A stretch of DNA of 64,000 bases from Fusibacter ferrireducens (GTDB taxonomy: Bacteria; Bacillota; Clostridia; Peptostreptococcales; Acidaminobacteraceae): contig NZ_JADKNH010000011.1 in NCBI RefSeq assembly GCF_015352425.1, positions 62,001 to 126,000 of the forward strand. Direction: 5' to 3'. Shown piece by piece: positions 26,438-35,500 of the stretch. The notes beneath the pieces were generated by a model. The model searched no databases. It was not told the origin of the DNA and saw only the letters and a program-made list of their open reading frames with translations. The position numbers were made by a program, and so were the translations under genes. Position 1 is the stretch's first letter. Every line of letters starts with the position of its first letter.

Positions 26438-26519
26438 AGAGTTAATCTAAGGTCTAAAAAAAGATTCCAGTATTTGATGGTTAGGAGGAACAGGATTGTT
26501 GTAATCTTATTGTTAAAAT

Positions 26520-26552
26520 TAAAAAACCCTTACATCTCTGTAAGGGCTTTTT
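26520..26552. terminator. Bidirectional terminator next to tRNA-Leu(CAA)
   Basis: CCCTTACA pairs with TGTAAGGG around a 4-nt loop. A run of Ts follows on the minus strand (for the tRNA) and a shorter one on the plus strand (for the DUF2177 gene). Confidence 0.85.
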
Positions 26553-26555
26553 CAA

Positions 26556-26642
26556 TGGTGCCGAAGGCGGGGGTCGAACCCGCACGAGTGTTACCTCTCC
26601 GGATTTTGAGTCCGGCGCGTCTGCCAATTCCACCACTTCGGC
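26556..26642 (-). tRNA. tRNA-Leu, anticodon CAA
   Basis: An 87-base class II tRNA with encoded CCA. Acceptor GCCGAAG pairs with CTTCGGC, followed by discriminator A. Anticodon stem CCGGA/TCCGG holds the loop CTCAAAA, giving CAA (reads TTG codons). The long variable arm and T arm GCGGGTTCGACCCCCGC are present. It has its own promoter and terminator. Confidence 0.97.
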
Positions 26643-26655
26643 GCGGAACTTCTAT

Positions 26656-26684
26656 ATAATAACATAGGTTTCGTTATGATGCAA
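26656..26684 (-). promoter_or_regulatory. Promoter of tRNA-Leu(CAA)
   Basis: Minus strand TTGCAT, 17-base spacer, TATTAT, 13 bases before the tRNA 5' end. Confidence 0.7.
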
Positions 26685-26816
26685 TACCCTTTAAACAAAA
26701 ATATTATTTTTTTTTGTCATAATAATTTAAACCTTGAATTCTTAAAATATGATAAACTGAAATTGACATTGAAAGTAGGCGCATAGGCCATTTTAATAAA
26801 AAAATGAGGGGGTATT

Positions 26817-27914
26817 ATGTACAATAAGAGACTTGAAAAAATAAGATCAAATATGAAGCAGAATCAAATAGATGCCATGATTGTAACCGCAACAGATTCG
26901 ATTTACTATTTGCTCGGCGTTGAAATCCATCCGGGTGAGAGATTAATGGCACTTTTAATTAAAGAACACAGTGCAGTCTTTTTTCTAAATGCCTTATTTC
27001 CACTCAAAGAGACCTTGCCAGTAGTTGTGAGGTACTATAAAGATACGGATAAGCCTATTGAGATGATGTCAAAAGAAATAGGTGATCACGTTACAGTCGG
27101 TGTTGATAAAGAGTGGCCAAGTCGATTTTTACTTGAACTCATGGGATTTAAAGCATCGTGTACCTTTGTAAACGGCTCAGTAACCGTCGACAGTGCAAGA
27201 CTCATTAAAAGCAAAGAAGAAGGGATGTTGATGCGAAATGCATCCAAGCTGAATGATGAGGTCATGAGACTTGTTTATGAGTATATACAGGAAAACGTCG
27301 GCACAATGACCATCACGGAGAGCATGATACAAGAAAAAGTTAAAGCTTTTAATGCTGAGCTTGGCGTTCATGAACTCTCATTTACACCTCTCATATGCTT
27401 TGGGGAGAATGGCGCAGAACCACATCATGACAGTGATGAAACCGTTTTACGTGAAAATCAAGCGATTATCGTCGATATTGGCGGTAGAAAAGATGGCTAT
27501 TGTTCAGATATGACGAGGAGCTTTTATTACGGAACGCCACCGGAGGAATATGTTAAAGTCTACGAACTTGTAAGAAAAGCAAATCTTGCTGGTATTCAGG
27601 CGGTTAGACCGGGGGTTGCCTTCAAAGAGATTGATGCAGCTGCTAGAAATGTCATTGCAGAGGCAGGGTATGGCGATTTCTTTACCCACAGAACGGGTCA
27701 TGGCATCGGCATCAATGTGCATGAATTTCCTGATGTTTCAGCTGTTAATGAAATGATCTGCGAACTCGGGATGACTTTTTCCATTGAACCGGGTATTTAC
27801 CTTACGAATCAATTTGGCGTCAGAATTGAAGATTTGGTCAGGGTGACAGAAACTGGGTGTGAAGTGCTTAATCAATACCCTAAAGATCTTTTAACGATTA
27901 TATCACCAAATTAA
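26817..27914 (+). CDS. M24-family Xaa-Pro peptidase
   Basis: Cytosolic metallopeptidase of 365 residues, cleaving peptides with proline in the second position. Residues 1-130 form the creatinase-like N-terminal domain (KRLEKIRSNMKQNQIDAMIV). The pita-bread catalytic domain has the five metal ligands in context: VDIGGRKDGYCSDMTRSF (two Asp), HRTGHGIGINVHEFP (His), FSIEPGIY (Glu) and VRIEDLV (Glu). Length and layout match PepQ/PepP-like enzymes; dipeptidase against aminopeptidase cannot be decided. Transcribed alone and ended by the hairpin at 27925-27948. Confidence 0.9.
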   Translation: MYNKRLEKIRSNMKQNQIDAMIVTATDSIYYLLGVEIHPGERLMALLIKEHSAVFFLNALFPLKETLPVVVRYYKDTDKPIEMMSKEIGDHVTVGVDKEWPSRFLLELMGFKASCTFVNGSVTVDSARLIKSKEEGMLMRNASKLNDEVMRLVYEYIQENVGTMTITESMIQEKVKAFNAELGVHELSFTPLICFGENGAEPHHDSDETVLRENQAIIVDIGGRKDGYCSDMTRSFYYGTPPEEYVKVYELVRKANLAGIQAVRPGVAFKEIDAAARNVIAEAGYGDFFTHRTGHGIGINVHEFPDVSAVNEMICELGMTFSIEPGIYLTNQFGVRIEDLVRVTETGCEVLNQYPKDLLTIISPN

Positions 27915-27924
27915 GCTGTAAACG

Positions 27925-27948
27925 GGGTCAAGATGTCTTGATCCTTTT
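27925..27948 (+). terminator. Terminator after the M24 peptidase
   Basis: GGGTCAAGA and TCTTGATCC form a tight hairpin (one G-T pair) followed by TTTT. Confidence 0.7.
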
Positions 27949-28030
27949 ACATATAGAGACCTGTATATGTATGAAGCAATGCTATGAAAAAAATATCGAT
28001 AAAAATAAACGCAAAAAAACATGAACAGAG

Positions 28031-28056
28031 GGAACTTTTTGAATAAAACAGACGTC
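28031..28056 (+). promoter_or_regulatory. ECF-type promoter of the sigma/anti-sigma operon
   Basis: GGAAC followed by a T run, a spacer of 17 bases and CGTC, 35 bases before the sigma gene. This is the -35/-10 form used by Bacillus ECF factors of the SigM/SigX/SigW kind, so it suggests that the sigma factor activates its own operon. Confidence 0.65.
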
Positions 28057-28091
28057 ATAAACATATAACCTCTTAAGAAGGGAGTGAGACC

Positions 28092-28655
28092 ATGGAAACA
28101 AAGCTACTTGAACGCGCGATTCAAGGAGATGTGGAAAGCTTTGAACAACTGATTAAAAAGTATAATCGGTATGCTTACAATATTGCATATAGAATGATGG
28201 GCAATGAAGAAGATGCAAAGGACATGTCTCAAGAAGCTTTAATAAAGGCCTATAAGAACATTAAAAAGTTTAAAATGGAATCTAGTTTCTCCACATGGCT
28301 TTATAGAATTGTAATCAATACCTGTAAGGATGAACTCAGAAAGAGAAAAGAAACAGCCTATTCACTAGATGAAACCTTTGGTGAGGACAATCGACTAAAA
28401 CATGAAATCAGTGATGAAAAGTCTGATCCAATACTAGTTTATGAAAAGGCTGAACTTAAAGCAAATATTGAGAGTGCCTTAAATCGATTATCAGATGATG
28501 GAAAATCGGTAGTGGTCTTAAAGGATATCTTGGGATATTCCTATGATGAAATTGGAGAAATACTGCAAATACCAATTGGAACTGTAAGGTCAAGATTAAA
28601 TCGTAGTCGAATAGCTCTTAAGGAAATACTTAGAGTACAAATTGCAGAAAGCTAG
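28092..28655 (+). CDS. ECF-family RNA polymerase sigma factor
   Basis: Alternative sigma factor of 187 residues. Region 2 (about 10-75) has AYNIAYRMMGNEEDAKDMSQ followed by EALIKAYKNIKKF and then SFSTWLYRIVINTCKDELRK. Region 4 (about 125-180) has LKDILGYSYDEIGEILQIPI and the recognition helix GTVRSRLNRSRIALKE. It resembles the SigW/SigM group that responds to envelope damage. Its membrane anti-sigma factor is encoded 15 bases downstream, and an ECF-type promoter lies in front, which is the usual autoregulated arrangement. Regulon unknown. Confidence 0.93.
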   Translation: METKLLERAIQGDVESFEQLIKKYNRYAYNIAYRMMGNEEDAKDMSQEALIKAYKNIKKFKMESSFSTWLYRIVINTCKDELRKRKETAYSLDETFGEDNRLKHEISDEKSDPILVYEKAELKANIESALNRLSDDGKSVVVLKDILGYSYDEIGEILQIPIGTVRSRLNRSRIALKEILRVQIAES

Positions 28656-28670
28656 AAAGGAGTGAGTTAA

Positions 28671-29987
28671 ATGAAATGTGATGAAGCACGTTTGCTAATG
28701 AACTTAGCAATTGATGAAGAACTGAATCATGAAGAACTTTCTCAACTCAACGACCATTTAGAACACTGTGAGCACTGTACTGTGGAGTATGAAGAGCTTA
28801 AATATCTAAAAGAGTTGATGGGTGAAATGGAGATGAAAGAACTCCCAAATGATTTTGAGAAGGAACTACATGCTAGACTATTAGAAGAAAAAAGGATAGA
28901 CCTAAGTAACGAGATGCCCAAAAAGAACATATCTATTTTGGGTAAAGCAAAGCGTTGGGTTTCCAGTCACGGTCAGTACGCGATTGCTGCAGCAGCAATT
29001 GCATTGATTGTACTTGTAACCAATAACCCGTTTCAATTAAATAGTTATGATGTTGCTGAAAGTGCAAAGGCTGAATCTGCAGAGTATGGCGCAATGAGAA
29101 TGGATATAGACACTGAAAATGATACTACGGCGACAGAACCAATGGCTGCACCAACGCCTGAAATGTCATCTGCTAGTACCGAATTTGCTGCTGCGAGTGA
29201 GGATGGCATCCATTTAGAAAATGGTCTTTCAGAACAGACGATAATGCAAAATCAAAGAACCAACACGGATCAGTATAGAACTGGTCGAATGATTATTAAG
29301 TCGGGCAACATCAATCTTGAGATCGTAGATTATGATACCGTCCTTGATGATATTAGACAAAAGGTCGTTTCATGGGGAGGCTATATTGAGAACGAAAGCA
29401 CCTCTAAGATGGGATATAATTCTCGAAATCCTGAAGATGACTTGAAATACGGTTCGGTGGTTATACGTATTCCAAACGATCAATTCGAAACAATGATGTC
29501 GCTTTTAAAACAGTATGGAAATGTCAGATCTGATAATGTCCATGCTGAGGACGTGACTAAAGAGTACAGAGATACCGCGCAAGAAGTTGAAAACTTAAAA
29601 TTGACAGAAAATCGATTTAGAGAACTTTTGTCAACGGCAACAGAAATGCAGGATATCTTAGCGATTGAAAATGAATTGACGCGTATAAGAAGCCAAATCA
29701 ATCATTTTGAGCGCAGATTGAAGGATTGGGAAGTCCTCGTGGATCTTTCAAGTATTAACGTTGAATTAAGCGAAGTTAGAAGTTTAGAACCTGTCGTAGA
29801 ACCCATTGATGATTCTCTCTTTGGGAAAGCCAAAACGGAGTTGATTAAAACCATTAACGGCATTAGAAGGATGCTTGAAAATGCCTTTATATGGACTGTA
29901 GCGAACTCTCCAATGCTCATTTTAATCACTTTGGTACTCATTTGGCTGGCGATTAGGAAAAGGCGAAAAAATAAACTCGTGAAGTAA
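28671..29987 (+). CDS. Anti-sigma factor: zinc-finger domain fused to DUF4349
   Basis: Membrane protein of 438 residues. Residues 1-45 form an anti-sigma zinc-binding domain with the H-x3-C-x2-C pattern in HLEHCEHC (and Cys3 nearby), which would hold the sigma factor at the membrane. A membrane helix lies at about 104-122. The extracellular part holds a low-complexity linker and a DUF4349 domain (about 200-385), with a helical hairpin rich in charged residues. A second membrane helix sits at about 405-425, before a basic tail (RKRRKNK). DUF4349 is the likely sensory part; release of sigma after proteolysis is inferred from the family. Confidence 0.88.
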   Translation: MKCDEARLLMNLAIDEELNHEELSQLNDHLEHCEHCTVEYEELKYLKELMGEMEMKELPNDFEKELHARLLEEKRIDLSNEMPKKNISILGKAKRWVSSHGQYAIAAAAIALIVLVTNNPFQLNSYDVAESAKAESAEYGAMRMDIDTENDTTATEPMAAPTPEMSSASTEFAAASEDGIHLENGLSEQTIMQNQRTNTDQYRTGRMIIKSGNINLEIVDYDTVLDDIRQKVVSWGGYIENESTSKMGYNSRNPEDDLKYGSVVIRIPNDQFETMMSLLKQYGNVRSDNVHAEDVTKEYRDTAQEVENLKLTENRFRELLSTATEMQDILAIENELTRIRSQINHFERRLKDWEVLVDLSSINVELSEVRSLEPVVEPIDDSLFGKAKTELIKTINGIRRMLENAFIWTVANSPMLILITLVLIWLAIRKRRKNKLVK

Positions 29988-30064
29988 CCATATTATAAAA
30001 AATATATGGCAATATAAACTAAAACAATGCACATTAATTGATGCAAAATGAAAGGAGTATTTTT

Positions 30065-30799
30065 ATGAAAAGCAAAATAATAACAATGATCGCGTTGGTA
30101 ATGGTGGCAGTTTTGGCCATTGGCGCAGTGAATTCAGCCCCAGTTTCAGTGGCAGATGCTTCGGCGGACACAAATCAAAGAGTTGTAAACGTCACAGGTG
30201 AAGGCAAAATAGTGGTAGCTCCGGATTTGGCTTATATCAACCTCGGTGTTCAAACTAAAAATGAAGATGCTCAAAAGGCTCAGCAAGAAAATACCGTTAA
30301 AATGAATGCCGTTGTGGAAGCTATTAAAAAGGCAGGCATCAAAGCAGAAAATATTAAGACAACAGGATATAACATTTATCAAAATTATGATTACACACCT
30401 AACAGTGAAGTGAAAAATGAATACTATCAAGTGAACAATACAGTCAATTTAAAAATTACGGACATTGAATCCGTGGGCAAAATTATTGATGTTGCAACTG
30501 CAGCTGGCGCAAACAGTGTCAATAATATCCAATTTACTGTGGCGGATGATTCCAAATACTATGCTGAGGCTTTAAAACTTGCCATGGGAAATGCCAATTC
30601 AAAAGCAACGGCTATTATGAGCACCTTTAATAAAAAGCCAGGTTTGCCAGTGAGTGTTTCAGAAGCAAGTTATGGTGGTAGCACGATTTATAAAACCGCT
30701 AATGTCAGATTAGAAATGGACTCTGCAATGGGGTCAACACCAATAGAATCTGGTGAAATTACCATTGAAGCAACTGTTACTGTGGGTTATGATTATTAA
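30065..30799 (+). CDS. SIMPL-domain (DUF541) exported protein
   Basis: Exported or surface protein of 244 residues. It has a signal peptide (about 1-27, hydrophobic core MIALVMVAVLAIGAV), then one SIMPL/DUF541 domain: VNVTGEGKIVVAPDLAYINL at its start and YYQVNNTVNLKITDIESVGK in the middle. SIMPL proteins are found in the envelope of many bacteria and have been tied to oxidative or membrane stress, without a clear reaction. An ATG at 30038 is in frame, but AAAGGAG directly before 30065 and the signal peptide favour the later start. It lies 77 bases after the anti-sigma gene and may belong to its regulon. Confidence 0.87.
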   Translation: MKSKIITMIALVMVAVLAIGAVNSAPVSVADASADTNQRVVNVTGEGKIVVAPDLAYINLGVQTKNEDAQKAQQENTVKMNAVVEAIKKAGIKAENIKTTGYNIYQNYDYTPNSEVKNEYYQVNNTVNLKITDIESVGKIIDVATAAGANSVNNIQFTVADDSKYYAEALKLAMGNANSKATAIMSTFNKKPGLPVSVSEASYGGSTIYKTANVRLEMDSAMGSTPIESGEITIEATVTVGYDY

Positions 30800-30830
30800 A
30801 AAATTTGCAAGTAAATGATTTAGATTATTT

Positions 30831-30864
30831 AAAAGGACGTTATATGAAGATATGGCGTCCTTTT
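30831..30864 (+). terminator. Terminator after the SIMPL-domain gene
   Basis: AAAAGGACG pairs with CGTCCTTTT across a 16-base loop, ending in Ts. Confidence 0.8.
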
Positions 30865-30917
30865 AATGTGCAAAACATGTTATAATGTTCTATATGACTT
30901 AAATTAAGGAGATGACT

Positions 30918-33545
30918 ATGAACCGGATTGTAATTGTAGATGGTAATAGCTTAATCAATAGAGCATTTTTTGCAATGTCAGAGCTTAAAACCAGTAAAGG
31001 TGTTTATACTGGAGGGGCACTTGGGCTTACAACCATGATCTTTGGACTCATGGATGAATTTGAACCCGATTATTTTTGCGTTGCCTTTGATATGAAGGGT
31101 CCTACTTTTAGGCATAAAACCTATGATCAATACAAGGGGACACGAAAAGGGATGCCCAATGAACTCGCTATGCAAATGCCCATCGTCAAAGCAATACTCG
31201 ATGCCCTTAAAATTCCTCGTGTTGAGCTTCAAGGTTATGAAGCGGATGACTTGATTGGCACGATTGCACATTACTTTGCAGATCAAAATATAGAAGCACA
31301 TGTGATAACAGGTGACAAAGATGCCTTGCAACTGGTTAGAGAGAATATACATGTGCATATTACCAAGAAGGGCATCACACAACTAAAAGAATATAAAAAT
31401 GAAGATATCATAGAAGAACTCGGTGTGGACGCCGATCACGTAATCGATTATAAAGGGCTCAGCGGTGATTCGGCAGATAATATTCCGGGCATTCCAAGTG
31501 TAGGCCCTAAAACCGCAGCAAAACTATTGGCGGAATTTGGAACGGTTGAAAATTTGATTCAAAACGTTGAGCAAGTGAGCAATAAGCGTTGGAAAAATTT
31601 AGTGATAGACTTTGCGGATCAAGCTATGCTCTCAAAGAAGTTGGCAACGATTATGATCAATGTGCCTGTGGAGCTTGAAACGGACATGTTTAAGCTGACA
31701 GATCCTGACATGGAAGCTGCTATCCACCTCTTTAGACAATATGAAATGAACGGCTTGTTAAACCGCTTAAAGGTGAAAACGGAAGTGGTAGAACAGAAAA
31801 CAGAAGTTGAAAGGATCGACGTAGATGCGCTTATAAAGTTAATTGAATTTGAAAAGGCGTTTTCGTTTAAAATCATTTACAATAAGGTAGATTTAAGGCA
31901 TGATGACTTAATCTGTGCCGCTTTTAAAGTAAAAGACCAAATTTGTATCATTGATAATATGGTGGATTTTGAAAAGTTAGTGCCTCTTTTTGAAGACGAA
32001 AAAATGCATAAGAGTGGATTTGACTTGAAAAACGAATACCTCTTTTTAATGCAAAAGGGCATTGATTTAAAAGGGGTAAAATTTGATGGCTACATTGCCG
32101 CTTATTTATTAGAACCCAGCAGACGCAGCTATGATTTAAGTGAACTCGTCTTTGAGCAGGCGACGGTTAAGATTGCTTCAGAAGAGGAAGTACTAGGTAA
32201 GGGTGCTAAGAAAAAGACGCCAGATCAGTTAGAGCAAGAAGTCTTGTATCAGTACGTCCAAGGTATGGTCATGGGCATTGATATTTTAGCAGACAAATTT
32301 GATGATAAACTTGAAGCAAATCAATTTAAGAAGCTATTTGAGACGGTTGAAGTGCCGCTTGTAAAGATACTGTCAGACATTGAATTCACAGGTTTTAATA
32401 TAGATGTCAGTGAGATCGATCACATAGATGAACTGCTAACAGGACAAATTACAGAAATTGAAAAAGAGATATATGAGCAAGCAGGTGAAACCTTTAATAT
32501 CAATTCGCCGAAACAACTGGCAGTGATCCTCTTTGAAAAATTGGGATTGCCACCACTCAAGAAAACCAAAACGGGTTATTCCACATCGCATGATATTCTG
32601 GAAAAATTGGCTTCTAAGCATGCAATTGTTGCTGAAATTATTGAGTACAGAACCTATACGAAGTTGAAATCAACCTATATAGATGGACTTAGAGCGGCCA
32701 TAAATCCTGTGACTGGCAGGGTGCATACTTCTCTAAATCAAACGATTGCAGTTACAGGCAGATTGAGTTCTACAGAGCCAAATCTTCAAAACATACCGAT
32801 TAGATTGCCTATGGGACGTAAAATAAGGAAATTCTTCATTCCTGATGAAGGGTGTATTCTCCTTGGAGCCGATTATTCTCAAATTGAGCTCAGAGTTTTG
32901 GCGCATTTATCAAAAGATCCTGCATTGTTGGAAGCCTTTACTCAAAATATAGATATTCATACGAAGACAGCATCACAAGTCTTTGGTGTGGAGACCTCTG
33001 AAGTGACGTCGCTACAGCGTAGCCATGCTAAAGAAGTCAATTTTGGAATCGTTTATGGCATGGGAGATTTCGGATTGGGAGAGAGCCTTGGTATTACACG
33101 CAAAGAAGCTAAGACTTACATTGAAAATTATTTTAAAAGCTATCCCAATGTTCAAGGTTTTATGGACAGTGTTATTGAATCTTGTAAAGAAAAGGGTTAC
33201 GTTGAAACGCTGTTGGGCAGAAGAAGAGATATTGCGGATATTTCCAATAGTAATTTTATGTTGAGATCAGCGGCAGAAAGAACAGCGAGAAACACGCCTA
33301 TCCAAGGTTCGGCAGCAGATATCATCAAGATAGCGATGATTAAGGTGTTCAACCGCCTTGAAGCAGAACAGTTAAAATCTAAACTGATCTTACAAGTACA
33401 CGATGAGCTGATCCTCAATGTGCCATTGGATGAACTCGAACAGGTAAAAGTACTTCTCAAAGAGAGCATGGAGTCAGCATATGAGCTTTTGGTGCCCCTA
33501 AATGTAGATATGAATACAGGAGCGAGCTGGTACGATGCAAAGTAA
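30918..33545 (+). CDS. polA: DNA polymerase I
   Basis: DNA repair and Okazaki-fragment polymerase of 875 residues. Residues 1-290 are the 5' nuclease (EADDLIGTIAHYF, TGDKDALQLV, LSGDSADNIPGIPSVGPKTA). The central 3'-5' exonuclease fold (about 300-475) lacks the acidic DEDD residues at the expected places, so proofreading is probably absent, as in Bacillus and Thermus enzymes. The polymerase domain has motif A DYSQIELRVLAHLS, the O-helix RSHAKEVNFGIVYGMG and motif C LQVHDELIL. The ATG at 30918, 6 bases after AAGGAG, is chosen over that at 30912. It overlaps coaE by 11 bases. Confidence 0.97.
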   Translation: MNRIVIVDGNSLINRAFFAMSELKTSKGVYTGGALGLTTMIFGLMDEFEPDYFCVAFDMKGPTFRHKTYDQYKGTRKGMPNELAMQMPIVKAILDALKIPRVELQGYEADDLIGTIAHYFADQNIEAHVITGDKDALQLVRENIHVHITKKGITQLKEYKNEDIIEELGVDADHVIDYKGLSGDSADNIPGIPSVGPKTAAKLLAEFGTVENLIQNVEQVSNKRWKNLVIDFADQAMLSKKLATIMINVPVELETDMFKLTDPDMEAAIHLFRQYEMNGLLNRLKVKTEVVEQKTEVERIDVDALIKLIEFEKAFSFKIIYNKVDLRHDDLICAAFKVKDQICIIDNMVDFEKLVPLFEDEKMHKSGFDLKNEYLFLMQKGIDLKGVKFDGYIAAYLLEPSRRSYDLSELVFEQATVKIASEEEVLGKGAKKKTPDQLEQEVLYQYVQGMVMGIDILADKFDDKLEANQFKKLFETVEVPLVKILSDIEFTGFNIDVSEIDHIDELLTGQITEIEKEIYEQAGETFNINSPKQLAVILFEKLGLPPLKKTKTGYSTSHDILEKLASKHAIVAEIIEYRTYTKLKSTYIDGLRAAINPVTGRVHTSLNQTIAVTGRLSSTEPNLQNIPIRLPMGRKIRKFFIPDEGCILLGADYSQIELRVLAHLSKDPALLEAFTQNIDIHTKTASQVFGVETSEVTSLQRSHAKEVNFGIVYGMGDFGLGESLGITRKEAKTYIENYFKSYPNVQGFMDSVIESCKEKGYVETLLGRRRDIADISNSNFMLRSAAERTARNTPIQGSAADIIKIAMIKVFNRLEAEQLKSKLILQVHDELILNVPLDELEQVKVLLKESMESAYELLVPLNVDMNTGASWYDAK

Positions 33546-34137
33546 ACAAATGATCATTGGCATTACAGGTGGGATTGGGAGCGGCAAAAGCGCCGTCTCC
33601 AATATTTTAAAACAAATGGGCTATCCTGTGGTGGACGCAGATATTATTGCCAGAACTGTTCTAGATAAAGGAACTGCTGCATACGATAAAACCGTTGAAA
33701 CTTTTGGTACTCAAATCTTACTTGAGGATTTTCAAATCAATAGAGCGCGTCTAGGGGAGATTATTTTTAATGATGCGCTTAAGCGTGAAAAGCTCAACAG
33801 TATTGTGCATCCAGCTGTGTATGAGGCAATAAATTGTGAAGTGAGCCAACTTCTAAAGTCATATGAGCTGGTCTTTGTGGATGTCCCCTTGCTCTTTGAA
33901 AACAATAGGGCAGGTGAATACGATGAAGTTTGGGTTGTAAACGCCAGTGATACCGTTAGGATTAAGCGCATTTGCAAGAGAGATCATGTGGATGAAGCCT
34001 ATGCAATTGTCAAAATCAATGCTCAAATGCCCCTTGAAGAAAAGACAAAATTTGCTACTCGGGTAATTGAAAACGATGGTTCTTTGGAATCCTTAAAACA
34101 TCAGGTTGTGACCCTTATAAATTCGATAAAAAAATAA
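33535..34137 (+). CDS. coaE: Dephospho-CoA kinase
   Basis: Cytosolic enzyme of 200 residues catalysing the last step of coenzyme A synthesis, phosphorylating the 3' hydroxyl of dephospho-CoA with ATP. A P-loop GITGGIGSGKS is near the N-terminus (about 9-19), followed by VVDADIIAR, the substrate-binding VVDAD element, and FVDVPLLFENN. The reading frame begins inside polA (11-base overlap); a later in-frame ATG at 33550 would still give a complete protein. polA-coaE linkage is common in Firmicutes. Confidence 0.94.
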   Translation: MQSKQMIIGITGGIGSGKSAVSNILKQMGYPVVDADIIARTVLDKGTAAYDKTVETFGTQILLEDFQINRARLGEIIFNDALKREKLNSIVHPAVYEAINCEVSQLLKSYELVFVDVPLLFENNRAGEYDEVWVVNASDTVRIKRICKRDHVDEAYAIVKINAQMPLEEKTKFATRVIENDGSLESLKHQVVTLINSIKK

Positions 34138-34206
34138 CGAAAGTTGCCTTAAATGGTTTAATTGTTTATAATGAAGTTGACTAATTTTTAGGAAGGTAAT
34201 TATATA

Positions 34207-35250
34207 ATGAAAGAGATGAAAAGTTTAGCTGATATTGATAGTATCCAAATCGCAGATGATCGGAAATTATTTTCAGCGACACATGATGAAATTGTTAATG
34301 GATTAACAACGGATGTCTATTTTTTAAGAACTTTGGATATTTTAAATGAGCTTGAACTTGCTGATGCAGAAGTGATTGCAGAAATATTTCCAAGGAAGCC
34401 AGGCATTTTTGTCGGATTGGAAGAAGTTTTGGCTTTACTTGAAGGCAAAAACTTGGAGATAGATGCGATTTCTGAAGGCGAATCTTTTGTTGAAAAAGAT
34501 ACCGTTATTAGAATTAAAGGTAAATATAGTGATTTTGCCATATTTGAAACGACTATTCTAGGAATGCTTGCGAGTAGCTCGGGATGGGCGACTGCTGCAA
34601 GAGAAATAAAAGAGGCTTGCGGCGATAAATTTTTCCTTTGCTTTGGTGCAAGACATGTGCATCCAGCAGTGGCGCCAGTTATGGAGAGAGCTGCTGTCAT
34701 CGGTGGTGCAGGTGGTGCAAGTTGTATTTTAGCAGCGTTATTGAGTGGTATTAAACCTTCAGGTACTGTGCCGCATAGTGCTATGCTCATTGCAGGAGAT
34801 ACTTTGACGATATCTCAGAAATATGATGAAATTGCATCTCCTGATCACAATAGAATTGTCTTGGTGGATACTTTTAAAGATGAAGTGGAAGAGGCCATTC
34901 GAGTTGCTAAGGCGCTTGATGGAAAGCTTTATGGCATTCGTCTGGATACGCCAAGTGAAAGAGGCGGGGTAACGGCTGGTCTCGTGAAAGAGATGAGAGC
35001 TAAGCTGGATCTTGAAGGTTTTAAAGAGGTTAAGATCTTTGTGTCTGGAGGTTTATATCCTGACAAGATTAAATTGTTGAGTGAAGCTGGGGCGGATTCT
35101 TTTGGTGTGGGCAGTTATATATCAGCGGCATCTCCAATTGATATGACTATGGACATTAAGATGGTCAACGGTAAAGCAGTTGCCAAGCGCGGCAGAATTC
35201 CCGGCATGGTTGACAATCCAAAATTAAAGCGTATTAGAAATTTTAAGTAG
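34207..35250 (+). CDS. Nicotinate phosphoribosyltransferase (short form)
   Basis: NAD salvage enzyme of 347 residues, making nicotinate mononucleotide from nicotinate and PRPP. The N-terminal strand domain is followed by a barrel with the expected segments: FGARHVHPAVAPVMERAAVI, the GTVPHSAMLIAGDT stretch, VDTFKDEVEEAIRVAKAL, GIRLDTPSERGG and IFVSGGLYPDKI, ending with GVGSYI. This is the shorter class seen in archaea and many Clostridia, roughly 100 residues less than E. coli PncB. It is transcribed alone with a good ribosome site (AGGAAGG) and a clear terminator. Confidence 0.9.
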   Translation: MKEMKSLADIDSIQIADDRKLFSATHDEIVNGLTTDVYFLRTLDILNELELADAEVIAEIFPRKPGIFVGLEEVLALLEGKNLEIDAISEGESFVEKDTVIRIKGKYSDFAIFETTILGMLASSSGWATAAREIKEACGDKFFLCFGARHVHPAVAPVMERAAVIGGAGGASCILAALLSGIKPSGTVPHSAMLIAGDTLTISQKYDEIASPDHNRIVLVDTFKDEVEEAIRVAKALDGKLYGIRLDTPSERGGVTAGLVKEMRAKLDLEGFKEVKIFVSGGLYPDKIKLLSEAGADSFGVGSYISAASPIDMTMDIKMVNGKAVAKRGRIPGMVDNPKLKRIRNFK

Positions 35251-35280
35251 AAAGACTGAATAGAGTAATTATAAATGTAA

Positions 35281-35316
35281 AAAAGGCCGACTCGGATTGT
35301 AATGAGTTGGCCTTTT
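35281..35316 (+). terminator. Terminator after nicotinate phosphoribosyltransferase
   Basis: AAAAGGCCGACTC pairs with GAGTTGGCCTTTT (one G-T pair) across a 10-nt loop. Confidence 0.9.
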
Positions 35317-35352
35317 CTATGGATTTATACTATTTTCTATGGATTTATACTG
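35313..35352 (+). repeat. Short direct duplication, two adjacent copies
   Basis: A 19-base unit (TTTTCTATGGATTTATACT) occurs twice in a row at 35313-35331 and 35333-35351. It starts in the T-run of the terminator and is probably a local slip duplication. Confidence 0.7.
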
Positions 35353-35397
35353 ATGTTTTTTTCCGATTGTAATTTTGGAGAAAACCTCGTGACTCAT

Positions 35398-35497
35398 CAC
35401 AACATTTGGGCCATCTTTCGCTGCCTCAAACCGATTTTCGCTGACACGGATGAGAGAGGACACCTCTCGTTATAGCTTTCGGATCAAATCTTGTTGC
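35398..35497 (-). repeat. Solitary diverged copy of the 101-bp structured repeat
   Basis: Aligned by eye to the reverse complement of the tandem units at 43276-43596, it matches end to end at roughly three quarters of positions. The terminal inverted repeats (ACAACATTTG at one end, CAAATCTTGTTG at the other) and the core CTCAAA, CGATTTT, GCTGAC are kept. It lies directly beside the terminator of tRNA-Leu(GAG), in a gene-free stretch. Confidence 0.75.
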
Positions 35498-35500
35498 ATT

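Noticed and set aside
26474-26659. Small protein gene (61 residues) on the plus strand
   Set aside because: It is a translation of the antisense strand of tRNA-Leu(CAA), a common artefact, with no ribosome site.
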